Origin: Candidatus Peregrinibacteria bacterium CG_4_10_14_0_2_um_filter_43_11
GTDB taxonomy: Bacteria > Patescibacteriota > Gracilibacteria > UM-FILTER-43-11
Direction: 5' to 3'
NCBI GenBank assembly: GCA_002792495.1
Contig: PFOK01000083.1
Span: 1-12,573, forward strand
Length of the DNA: 12,573 nt
Of the stretch, positions 6,026 to 12,573 are shown in pieces (the first letter of the stretch is position 1; each line of letters starts with the position of its first letter). Under the pieces are notes generated by a model. It was not told where the DNA came from, made no database searches, and saw nothing but the letters and a program-made list of their open reading frames with translations. A program made the translations under genes and the position numbers.

Positions 6026-9000
6026 CTAAAAAGTAACATAAATGGTGGCATCTTCGGTCAATTCACCATAATGAGTATCAGTAGCACGCACACGAATGCG
6101 GACAGGACCGACATCGGTAGCCGTAAAAACGGAAGAGGCTTTTGAATTCTGGGCATCAACGGGATTGGGTGTGAATTCACCGCTCCCTTCGATAACTTCG
6201 AAAAACACTTTGCCGAAATAAGGGGAATTATCGGCATTGAGAATCTGGACAACAACATCCGATGTTCCGCCTTTGGAGACCTGAGCCGGAGTGACAGTGA
6301 GATTCACGGAAGTGAGCGGCTGATTAGGGGAATTGATTTTTAGAGAATAATAAGCATTGCGTTCGCGCTCTTCCTGACTCAAGCTCAAATCCACTTCGCG
6401 AACCACCACCCCTTCCATTCCAAGAGAATCTTTTACTTTGAGCCTCACGCGATACGTGCCAACCTGACCATAAGTGAATGCAGGTGTGACCTCGGTGGAT
6501 TCGACATCGTCATCGTTAATACCGTTACCATTCATATCTTTAGCCACGTCAAAATCCCATTCAAAACGCAAGGTGGTGTCATCAAGATCCGGATCAAAAC
6601 GCGAAGTATTGGCGTCAAAAACAACACGGGCCCCCTCCACGGTATAAGTAAAAGCCGCCTGAGGAAGACTCTGTGTAGGCTCCACAATCACACGTTTGCT
6701 CACGCTGGAAGAAAGACCCCGATTAATGACCTTAAGGCGTATTTCATATTCACCGGGCGTGTTGTACTGACGGCTCACCTGAGCGCCGGTAGAAACATCA
6801 TCAAAGGCACCGTCTCCGTCAAAATCCCAATGGAATGCTTCTTTTTCCAGAGGTTCCCCTTGGGGATCATACGATTGAGAAACAAGCGTGACGGAATCTC
6901 CGACACTGATGGTGGTTTTATCCATCGTGAATTCAGCGACAGGAGAAAGATTGGGGCCATTTTTGATTTCCAGTGAACTCATTTCTTTAAACCGTTCCTC
7001 AGTGGTATAAACACCGCCATCACTATCGGTAAGTTCCAGTACAAAGAAATAACGATTCATCAGATTGGGTTCACCCAAAGCGGTAACAATCATTTCGGTT
7101 TCCGGAGTATTGGTATTGTGCATACCCAATTTTTCATCCTCCCTGCCCTCACGGACATACCACCAACGGTAACGCTTGATCGTGCCATCCGTATCTTTGG
7201 GGTTTATCGCGCGTAATTTGATTTTTGTGGGGGTAATGAGTGCTTCCTCTTTTTTACTTTCAACCACAAAATCTTTCACTGTGGGCAACTGATTGACCAC
7301 CTTAAAATAAAGAAGGTCTTCTTCTCCCAACTGACCACTGATTTCATCACGGACAACAAGGCCGACCTGAGAACACTCATTAAGAGTATCCACTTCATCA
7401 AAACGGTAATTGAATTCTTTTTTACTACTACGGGAACCATCCGAAAACTTCCAGTCATAAGAAAGCAATCGCGTGGAACCGTCACGATTAATGGAATCCT
7501 TGGCACTAAACAATAAGGTATCCGCGCGCGTGATGATTGTACCGTCTTTTCCGGCTCCACATAAATCCTCGGTCAGGCGTTGCTCACGGGCATTGATTAA
7601 ATAGGAAGCGCGAGCGACAGGCGTATCGCCATCCCCGATAAGAACGCGAACGGTATCTATATTTTCATTGTCCTTTGCATCGAAGAAATGAAGACGCACC
7701 GTGTATTTTCCCTTGCGATCATAAGTATGAGTGACAGTGGCTTCTTCGGCACTGGAAGTGGTGTTGTCGCCAAATTCCCACAGATACGCTGTCGCATTGG
7801 AATTCTGAACTTCGAAAGTCATTTCCTCCCCCACCTGCGAGGCAAGATGTTCGGTAAAAATGTCAGCGGACAATATGGAATCAACCGAAACCACCTTTTC
7901 AATAACGCTGTGTTCTTTAAAACTATCTTTCACCTGAAGGCGAACCCGATAATCCCCCGTTTTTTTATACTCATGGGTGACCAAAGCATCCTCGGTATCC
8001 ACAATTTCAAAAGCGCCATCTCCGTCAAAATCCCACGAATAATGAATGGCATCCCCCTGATCGGCGTCATAACTGTTGATCGCGTTGAATTCAATGCGGT
8101 TGGGGTGATTGCCCTCGGGGATCGTGTACATAAAACTCGCCACAGGAGGACGGGATGCCACCTTTAAAACCTTAATGGTATTGTCCTGCGCGCCGGTAAC
8201 ATCGGTGATGGATAAGATGATTTTATACTCCCCGGGCTGATCGAATTGATACAAAAAAGATTGTTCATCATTCTTTTTAACCACTTCCCCTTTTTTAGCT
8301 TCAATAGTCCACGCGTAATGTTTGATCATACCGTCATCGGAACGGGATGAAAGCCCCTTAAAGCCGAACTGGGTATTCACATTCCCCTCTTTGGGGTTGA
8401 TGGAAATATCCGCGGCCAACGACTTCACAAACAATTTAACGATTTTTTTGTCTTTCACTCCATGATTATCGGTGGTGATCAATTTCACAAAATATTCACC
8501 CGCTTTTTGGTAGCTATGAACCACTGTTGTGGGAGTCGAACGGATTTCGGTATCGCCATCACCAAAAAGCCACTCGTATTGTTCAATCACACGTCCCAAA
8601 GCGGGAACGGTAAGAGAGGGGTCAAAAATCAAGCCCGCCTGTCCTTCTTTTTCGGTAACATGATGAGTTTCTTCGGCTTCCACCCCATTGATACGGAAAT
8701 TGACCTGAGAAGTCGGAGGATTGGCCTTGATCCAGACAGTAGAGATGCCATCCATGGCGGTTTTATAGCCATCCGCGTCTTTTTGAGCGGTACTGACACG
8801 TAAATTAACGGCATACGTATTGGGTTCCGTAAATTCATTGATCACTACCGGCGCGTTGCCAAGTGAAACTTCATTACCGCTATTATCCAAAAACGTCCAT
8901 TTGTAATCGCTGATTGTTCCTCCTGTGGGATCAACGGAATTGAGACCGTCAAAAGTAACGGTAAACGGTACATTGCCCTCACCGGGAATGGCCTGAATTT

Positions 9001-10420
9001 TAGCCTGAACGGTAGGAAACTTACGGATAATCTCCTTGAGCTTATTGTAAGTGGTCTCAAACTGACGCAATTTAATGACACTGTCCGGGTTATCAATCAG
9101 GGCATCAAGCGCTTCCGAAGTTTTATCCCACAATTGAATGGTTTCCTTCGATTCCGGCATCACTGTACGCAAAACATCCACTTCTTCTCTTAAAAGGGAA
9201 AGCCGTGTGAGCGCGCCAATCAGACGTTCCAATACTTCGGAAACAGCCGGATCCTCGGTAGCATCAAGCATTTCTTCCAGCTGAGCCAGTTTATCAGCCA
9301 AAGATCCTTTACTTAAAATCGATTTGACCGCCTCTTTTTCTTTCTTGGGCAAGGCATTGATGGAAGTGGCAATGCCGTCAAGCGCAGCATCCAGTTCGGT
9401 AATAAGGTCTGAGATAGCCGTCAGATTGCTTTCCGCAACCGCACTGGCGGGACCACCGGTGATTCCCACAGGACCGGATCCTTGGAATTCACATTTTTTA
9501 AATTTTTGATTGCACACAAAACCGGAGGCACAATCCGTGCTGTCGTCACAAGTGGTGACCGACTCGGCATTAGGATTACGGCAGAGGCCGTAGTCATCAC
9601 ACGTTTTAGGGGAAGGACAATCGTTACTCGTGGTACAAGTCGTATCATTTGCCGGTTTGCATACACCCACCGCGCAATACTCACCTGTTTTACACTGAAA
9701 ACTGGCAAAACACTCAAACGGTTTTGCGGGCGGCTTTGGAGGTTCCTGGCACTTGTTCATCCAGCACACTTCTCCATTCATAAAATTACACTCCGTGGCG
9801 CTAGTGCATTCCAAATCCAAAACCGAAGGATCATTGGGGTCTTTACACGTCAACTGAGCGCAAACTTGATTGTCCGAACATTGTTCATTAATGACACATT
9901 CAGCATCAAAAATGTCTTTAACGTGAGCGGTACAGCTATATTTATCCGTAGTTTTGTCCAAAACACACCACTCTCCTTCGGGACATTCCGCGTCAAATCC
10001 ATACGCACATTCAATACCACTTTGAAGGGAGGTATCCGGGCTCTCATCTACGGAAGCGACAATGAAGCGGACAACCGTGTAAGAAAGCATGATGACAATC
10101 AATCCCAATGAAGCGTAAGTCATGATCTTTTTGGCTTTGCCGATCAAATCTTCATTCCCGCCATTCAAAACCCACAAAACCCCCGCGTAAATAAAAGCGA
10201 GTGTGGCCAAAAATCCAAGCAGACCGATAAAATAATTCACCATGGTCAGTACAGCCTGCCCAAAGGTTTTATTGGTCACAATATCCCTGTTGATGAGTTC
10301 GCTGTTGGGAACAGCGAGCTGGGCAAAGGTATCGGGTGATAGTAACCTGAAAGCAAGAACCGTAACAAGCAAAAGAAGTCCGAATTTCAGCCAGCGATTG
10401 TTATAAAAAGACGAAAACAT
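6026..10420 (-). CDS. Giant pilin-like / Cys-repeat / multi-PKD surface protein (1464 aa)
   Basis: The N-terminus has a signal sequence (1-34) and two membrane helices (~56-84, ~101-122) joined by GGNEDLIGKAKK, closely matching the 140-aa pilin encoded just upstream. Residues 138-310 are six repeats with four cysteines each (C-x5/6-C-x5/7-C-x4/10-C), 24 cysteines in all, probably disulfide-bonded outside the cytoplasm. A predicted helical region without cysteine follows (~328-470). About nine PKD/Ig-like domains then run from ~473 to ~1345, with YxWDFDGDG motifs at ~795, ~1197 and ~1288, and a final Big/invasin-like Ig domain (~1360-1464). C954 and C1016 may form an extra disulfide. It starts 8 bp after the pilin stop codon and has no Shine-Dalgarno sequence. 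I infer a membrane-rooted stalk or adhesin associated with a type IV secretion-like apparatus. A secreted matrix role is also possible. Confidence 0.82.
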   Translation of the reverse strand: MFSSFYNNRWLKFGLLLLVTVLAFRLLSPDTFAQLAVPNSELINRDIVTNKTFGQAVLTMVNYFIGLLGFLATLAFIYAGVLWVLNGGNEDLIGKAKKIMTYASLGLIVIMLSYTVVRFIVASVDESPDTSLQSGIECAYGFDAECPEGEWCVLDKTTDKYSCTAHVKDIFDAECVINEQCSDNQVCAQLTCKDPNDPSVLDLECTSATECNFMNGEVCWMNKCQEPPKPPAKPFECFASFQCKTGEYCAVGVCKPANDTTCTTSNDCPSPKTCDDYGLCRNPNAESVTTCDDSTDCASGFVCNQKFKKCEFQGSGPVGITGGPASAVAESNLTAISDLITELDAALDGIATSINALPKKEKEAVKSILSKGSLADKLAQLEEMLDATEDPAVSEVLERLIGALTRLSLLREEVDVLRTVMPESKETIQLWDKTSEALDALIDNPDSVIKLRQFETTYNKLKEIIRKFPTVQAKIQAIPGEGNVPFTVTFDGLNSVDPTGGTISDYKWTFLDNSGNEVSLGNAPVVINEFTEPNTYAVNLRVSTAQKDADGYKTAMDGISTVWIKANPPTSQVNFRINGVEAEETHHVTEKEGQAGLIFDPSLTVPALGRVIEQYEWLFGDGDTEIRSTPTTVVHSYQKAGEYFVKLITTDNHGVKDKKIVKLFVKSLAADISINPKEGNVNTQFGFKGLSSRSDDGMIKHYAWTIEAKKGEVVKKNDEQSFLYQFDQPGEYKIILSITDVTGAQDNTIKVLKVASRPPVASFMYTIPEGNHPNRIEFNAINSYDADQGDAIHYSWDFDGDGAFEIVDTEDALVTHEYKKTGDYRVRLQVKDSFKEHSVIEKVVSVDSILSADIFTEHLASQVGEEMTFEVQNSNATAYLWEFGDNTTSSAEEATVTHTYDRKGKYTVRLHFFDAKDNENIDTVRVLIGDGDTPVARASYLINAREQRLTEDLCGAGKDGTIITRADTLLFSAKDSINRDGSTRLLSYDWKFSDGSRSSKKEFNYRFDEVDTLNECSQVGLVVRDEISGQLGEEDLLYFKVVNQLPTVKDFVVESKKEEALITPTKIKLRAINPKDTDGTIKRYRWWYVREGREDEKLGMHNTNTPETEMIVTALGEPNLMNRYFFVLELTDSDGGVYTTEERFKEMSSLEIKNGPNLSPVAEFTMDKTTISVGDSVTLVSQSYDPQGEPLEKEAFHWDFDGDGAFDDVSTGAQVSRQYNTPGEYEIRLKVINRGLSSSVSKRVIVEPTQSLPQAAFTYTVEGARVVFDANTSRFDPDLDDTTLRFEWDFDVAKDMNGNGINDDDVESTEVTPAFTYGQVGTYRVRLKVKDSLGMEGVVVREVDLSLSQEERERNAYYSLKINSPNQPLTSVNLTVTPAQVSKGGTSDVVVQILNADNSPYFGKVFFEVIEGSGEFTPNPVDAQNSKASSVFTATDVGPVRIRVRATDTHYGELTEDATIYVTF

Positions 10421-10428
10421 AAGTAAAA

Positions 10429-10851
10429 TTATTGGACGTTAATATAATCGGTCAATTCGGAAGTGAGCAAATTGACGATGGTGTAAGAGAGAATAACGAT
10501 GATCAAGCCAATGGTTGAAAACATGAGTATTTTTTTCGATTTCCCCATCATGTCCTCGCTCCCAAAGGCCGCGACATAAAGCACACCGGCATAGATGTAT
10601 CCAATAAATGCCGCCAAAGCCAGATAAGGCAAAGCGAAATTCACAAACGACAAGATCAAATTGGAAAGATTGCCGTCCTGAGGAGTCACTCCGGCGCCTT
10701 CAAGCGAATCACCGACAATACCAATACCGGCTTGAGCATCGGTTTTGTCCGGATCTTTCACCCCCTCAAAAATAACCGCCAAAACACGAGGGGTATGAAA
10801 CGCAAAAAACAGAAGGGCAAATGAGTAAAATTTTAGAATCGTTTTTTTCAT
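10429..10851 (-). CDS. TrbC/VirB2-like pilin subunit
   Basis: The 140-aa product has a signal peptide (1-25, ending near VLAV), a short polar segment (26-60) and two transmembrane helices (~64-93 and ~107-132) separated by FGSEDMMGKSKK. This two-helix hairpin with a short charged loop is the layout of VirB2/TrbC type IV secretion pilins. The second half closely parallels residues ~76-123 of the 1464-aa protein (YIYAGVLYV vs FIYAGVLWV; GLIIVILSYTIV vs GLIVIMLSYTVV), so the two are homologous modules. It is the first gene of the operon, with a promoter at 10931-10959 and a ~73-nt leader. No Shine-Dalgarno sequence sits next to the ATG; the in-frame TGA upstream rules out a longer start nearby. 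No VirB4, VirB6 or VirD4 gene is in the window, so assembly partners are unknown. Confidence 0.82.
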   Translation of the reverse strand: MKKTILKFYSFALLFFAFHTPRVLAVIFEGVKDPDKTDAQAGIGIVGDSLEGAGVTPQDGNLSNLILSFVNFALPYLALAAFIGYIYAGVLYVAAFGSEDMMGKSKKILMFSTIGLIIVILSYTIVNLLTSELTDYINVQ

Positions 10852-10930
10852 TTTTATTTGGTTTTTGTCCGGAAGTGCGCTGAAACAAAAAGTTCAAACC
10901 TCCGAGAATCTCTTGCAAATATATCCAGTT

Positions 10931-10959
10931 ATTATACCAAATTTTTGCCAAAAGATCAA
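10931..10959 (-). promoter_or_regulatory. Predicted strong promoter of the pilin-PKD operon
   Basis: On the minus strand TTGATC (10959-10954), exactly 17 bp, then TATAAT (10936-10931). The start of transcription should be near 10924, about 73 nt before the pilin ATG. It lies directly downstream of the terminator of the regulator gene, so the operon starts independently. Confidence 0.7.
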
Positions 10960-10972
10960 TAGTATTATATCA

Positions 10973-11002
10973 AAAAACCCATCCAATAAAGAATGGGTTT
11001 TT
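10973..11002 (-). terminator. Terminator of the sigma-like regulator gene (possibly bidirectional)
   Basis: AAAAACCCAT and ATGGGTTTTT form perfect 10-bp arms (10973-10982 with 10993-11002) around a 10-nt loop, with T-runs on both strands. It begins about 24 bp after the stop codon of the regulator on the minus strand. Confidence 0.8.
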
Positions 11003-11026
11003 AAAGTCAGTACAAAGAAAAAAGAT

Positions 11027-12136
11027 TTACTTGTCGAGATCAAGATCGTAAACCGCACGACCCACACGAACGAAATGACTGTTTTTCTGGAGGTTGAGGG
11101 AAATCGTTCCGATCTTCACGGTGCGTTGAGTAAGCACTTTTTCAACAATCTGTTTTTTAGTGAGTGGACCATATTTCTTCAGTAATTTTTCGATCACATC
11201 GGAAACGGTTCCCGGTTCGTAACCCCACTTAGAAAGCGCGTAAAGACCACGTCCAACCAAAACGAATTGATCATAACGAATCAGTTCGTTGTGTACTGCC
11301 TGAACCGTGACGACTTTTTTATCAAATCCTGTCTCGGCAATGCGATTGGCAATTTCAACGAAATGAAGCGGTTTCTTGGCTTTCTCAAGAACAATAGCGG
11401 CCTTATCGCGGATACTGCGTGGATTGATATGACGCCATTCCATAAGTCCCCATTTTCCTTCTATTTTTCGGGCGCGCTTATCGGTTTTTAGGCAAGAAAT
11501 AATGAGTGTACTGGCAAGCGCTTTTTCTTTAAAAAGATTTAAATTTTGTACCGCGGAAATGATCTGATCTTCCGTCATAATATCGGTATGTTTTTTAAGC
11601 ACGCTGATACCCGCTTCGGTAATTTTGCGAATGTCGACCAAAGAAATTTCTTTTAAAATCCAGAAAGGCTCTGAAATGCTGGTACGATCGGATTTAACCA
11701 ACTCCACATCACAATTAAGAGAAAGGACAATGATCTTTCCATCAATTTGAGAAGAGGTATAAATATTCTGTAAAATCTCATTGATAATCTCACTTTCGAG
11801 CATCATGCCGCCTTCCTGCCTGATCAAATCTTTAGCCAAACGATTGATGAGACGTAATTTGGTGTTTCCGACAGTACGTCTTAATTTACCAAGAGCAATG
11901 TTCTCAATCTGACGAATGCGTTCGCGGGTCACAGAATAATGCTTACCGATTTTATCCAGCGTCTGACGAGGCTTATTATTAAGACTAAAACGCTTAATGA
12001 TAACATCTTTCTCCTTATCGGTCAGAACCAGAAACATATCTTCAATGACCTCCTTCAGATTTAGGCTGTCCTGCTGAAGAACCGTAAGGGATGTACTATT
12101 GTTCCCGGTAGTATTTTGAGTAAAAGCGGTACTCAT
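11027..12136 (-). CDS. Sigma-70 region 4 protein with tandem winged-helix (HARE-HTH-like) modules
   Basis: The 369-aa product opens with a ~30-aa polar stretch, then a sigma region 4 (~36-88): LTDKEKDVIIKRF and the helix-turn-helix TLDKIGKHYSVTRERIRQIE, as in RpoD/RpoE-type -35 recognition. Sigma regions 1-3 are absent, so it is not a full sigma factor. The rest looks like four winged-helix units: ~100-162 (ending EPFWIL), ~172-235 (ending GKWGLMEW), ~240-305 (HARE-HTH-like, PLHFVEIANRI to GRGLYALSKWG) and ~310-366 (KKYGPLTKKQIVEKVL to GRAVYDL). HARE-HTH is also found in RNA polymerase delta. It may act at the polymerase or as a DNA-binding regulator. ATG 12136 has no Shine-Dalgarno sequence. 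It has its own promoter and terminator. Confidence 0.8.
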   Translation of the reverse strand: MSTAFTQNTTGNNSTSLTVLQQDSLNLKEVIEDMFLVLTDKEKDVIIKRFSLNNKPRQTLDKIGKHYSVTRERIRQIENIALGKLRRTVGNTKLRLINRLAKDLIRQEGGMMLESEIINEILQNIYTSSQIDGKIIVLSLNCDVELVKSDRTSISEPFWILKEISLVDIRKITEAGISVLKKHTDIMTEDQIISAVQNLNLFKEKALASTLIISCLKTDKRARKIEGKWGLMEWRHINPRSIRDKAAIVLEKAKKPLHFVEIANRIAETGFDKKVVTVQAVHNELIRYDQFVLVGRGLYALSKWGYEPGTVSDVIEKLLKKYGPLTKKQIVEKVLTQRTVKIGTISLNLQKNSHFVRVGRAVYDLDLDK

Positions 12137-12266
12137 ATAATTAGAGTGGTTAAAAGTAAGGCTAGGAGGGCTCTTACTTAAATGAAGTTAAACTTAAATT
12201 CATCTTATAAGTGTTTTTTAACGACGTCAAGTAGATCGTATCTGAAGACACCAATGAAAGGATATA
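12137..12266 (-). promoter_or_regulatory. Long 5' leader of the regulator gene with small repeats
   Basis: The predicted transcript start near 12260 gives a ~124-nt leader. It contains the palindrome AAGTTTAACTT and a direct repeat ATTTAAGT spaced 16 bp apart, within a 9-codon mini-ORF that begins ATG AAT TTA. A second weaker promoter (TTGACG-N15-TATAAG) is possible inside it. The repeats could be an operator, perhaps for autoregulation; that is inference. Confidence 0.3.
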
Positions 12267-12294
12267 ATTATATATAAAATAAATTTTTTGTCAA
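12267..12294 (-). promoter_or_regulatory. Near-perfect promoter of the sigma-like regulator gene
   Basis: On the minus strand TTGACA (12294-12289), 16 bp, TATAAT (12272-12267): both hexamers match the housekeeping consensus exactly. It overlaps the last codon of the 47-aa basic gene by a few bases at most, so the two genes are separately promoted. Confidence 0.75.
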
Positions 12295-12297
12295 TAG

Positions 12298-12441
12298 TTA
12301 TTTTTTAGGCAAAAGTGAGCGACGCGCCGCCTTCCTTACACTTGCCTTTTTTTTATTGGCACGTTTATAAAGCTTGCTCTTTGGCTGCATTTTTTTAACC
12401 TTACTGAGGCCATGTTGTTTACTGGCAGAACGATTAGTCAT
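12298..12441 (-). CDS. Small, highly basic hypothetical protein (47 aa)
   Basis: ATG at 12441 on the minus strand opens 47 codons ending TAA (12300-12298). The product is extremely basic: 17 Lys or Arg, and no Asp or Glu at all. Segments such as KKMQPKSKLYKRANKKK and KAARRSLLPKK suggest RNA or DNA binding, as in small ribosomal proteins or histone-like peptides, but I cannot match it to bL34, bL35, bL36 or bTHX. Support for a real gene comes from a promoter placed just upstream (TTGACA-N18-TAGAAT) and a coding-like composition that contrasts with the AT-rich flanks. No Shine-Dalgarno sequence is seen before the ATG. It lies upstream of the sigma-like regulator on the same strand. Confidence 0.6.
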   Translation of the reverse strand: MTNRSASKQHGLSKVKKMQPKSKLYKRANKKKASVRKAARRSLLPKK

Positions 12442-12467
12442 AAATCTAAAATAAAGGAACGATAGTC

Positions 12468-12497
12468 ATTCTACTTGTCTTTGAAGGGGTATGTCAA
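12468..12497 (-). promoter_or_regulatory. Predicted promoter of the small basic protein
   Basis: On the minus strand TTGACA (12497-12492), 18 bp, TAGAAT (12473-12468). The start would be near 12461, about 20 nt before the ATG. Confidence 0.6.
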
Positions 12498-12501
12498 GAT
12501 T

Positions 12502-12562
12502 ACGTTGTAGATAATAAAAAAGGTTACCGAAATCCCACGTGTAGATAATAATTCGGTTACCG
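12502..12562. repeat. Two tandem copies of a ~33-bp motif next to the -35 box
   Basis: On the + strand GTAGATAATAA occurs at 12507-12517 and 12541-12551, each followed by GGTTACCG (12522-12529 and 12555-12562). The spacing between copies is 33-34 bp, about three helical turns. The nearer copy starts 10 bp upstream of the -35 of the small basic gene, a typical place for an activator or repressor. TTATCTACA on the minus strand is one base from a DnaA box. The array may continue beyond the window. Confidence 0.5.
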
Positions 12563-12573
12563 TGTTGTCATGA

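Noticed and set aside
9482..10111. 209-codon plus-strand frame opposite the Cys-repeat region
   Set aside because: It is antisense to the six cysteine repeats and the pilin-like module; its openness follows from the codon use of the real gene.
10766..10951. 61-codon minus-strand frame overlapping the pilin start
   Set aside because: It overlaps the signal peptide region of the pilin in another frame and its ATG lies upstream of the predicted transcript start.
12507..12551. DnaA boxes or a replication origin near the right edge
   Set aside because: TTATCTACA differs from the DnaA box at an important position, there are only two copies, and they are fixed relative to a promoter rather than to dnaA or an AT-rich unwinding region.
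1..12573. CRISPR array, tRNA or rRNA genes
   Set aside because: No regularly spaced direct repeats of CRISPR type, and no tRNA cloverleaf or rRNA-like conserved segments were seen on either strand.

Overview
The window suggests a Patescibacteria (CPR-type) bacterium, with moderate confidence. The clues are TrbC/VirB2-like pilin genes with huge PKD-domain partners, a sigma-region-4 protein carrying winged-helix repeats (a HARE-HTH architecture often seen in that radiation), traces of a diversity-generating retroelement (DGR), and gene starts with almost no Shine-Dalgarno sequence. The genetic code looks standard: TGA ends cysK and no long gene reads through TGA. The organism call rests on gene content only.

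Region 1 (1-1890, + strand) holds the tail of an unidentified gene, a cysteine synthase gene (cysK) split by a 115-bp MITE, and a gene for a ferritin-like di-iron protein. Both genes have the same kind of control region: tandem 21-bp dyads (TTGAAYAA-N5-TTATTCAA and variants) in exact 23-bp steps, followed by a promoter. The cysK leader also holds a possible Cys-Cys leader peptide and a terminator-like hairpin. The two genes look like members of one regulon. The MITE duplicated a TA, and removing it restores the cysK frame exactly.

Region 2 (1890-3680) is a mobile-element graveyard. It contains an IS982-family transposase, an AAC-rich DGR template-like repeat, the C-terminal part of a DGR accessory protein (Avd) cut at its 5' end by a second MITE of the same family, and about 200 bp of unassigned sequence. 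No reverse transcriptase is present.

Region 3 (3683-10960, - strand) is one operon read right to left. Behind a strong promoter (TTGATC-N17-TATAAT) lie a 140-aa VirB2/TrbC-like pilin, a 1464-aa protein that fuses the same pilin-like membrane module to six four-cysteine repeats, a helical stalk and about nine PKD/Ig domains, and a 772-aa secreted PKD protein with a transmembrane anchor, a very acidic tail and a C-terminal PVPEWLKG motif. I infer a surface or secretion apparatus with a membrane-rooted giant adhesin or stalk. This is the most unusual system in the window.

Region 4 (10973-12573, - strand) has a sigma-region-4 regulator with several winged-helix-like repeats, behind a near-perfect promoter and ended by a strong terminator. 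Upstream of it is a 47-aa very basic protein with its own promoter and two tandem copies of a ~33-bp motif next to the -35 box.
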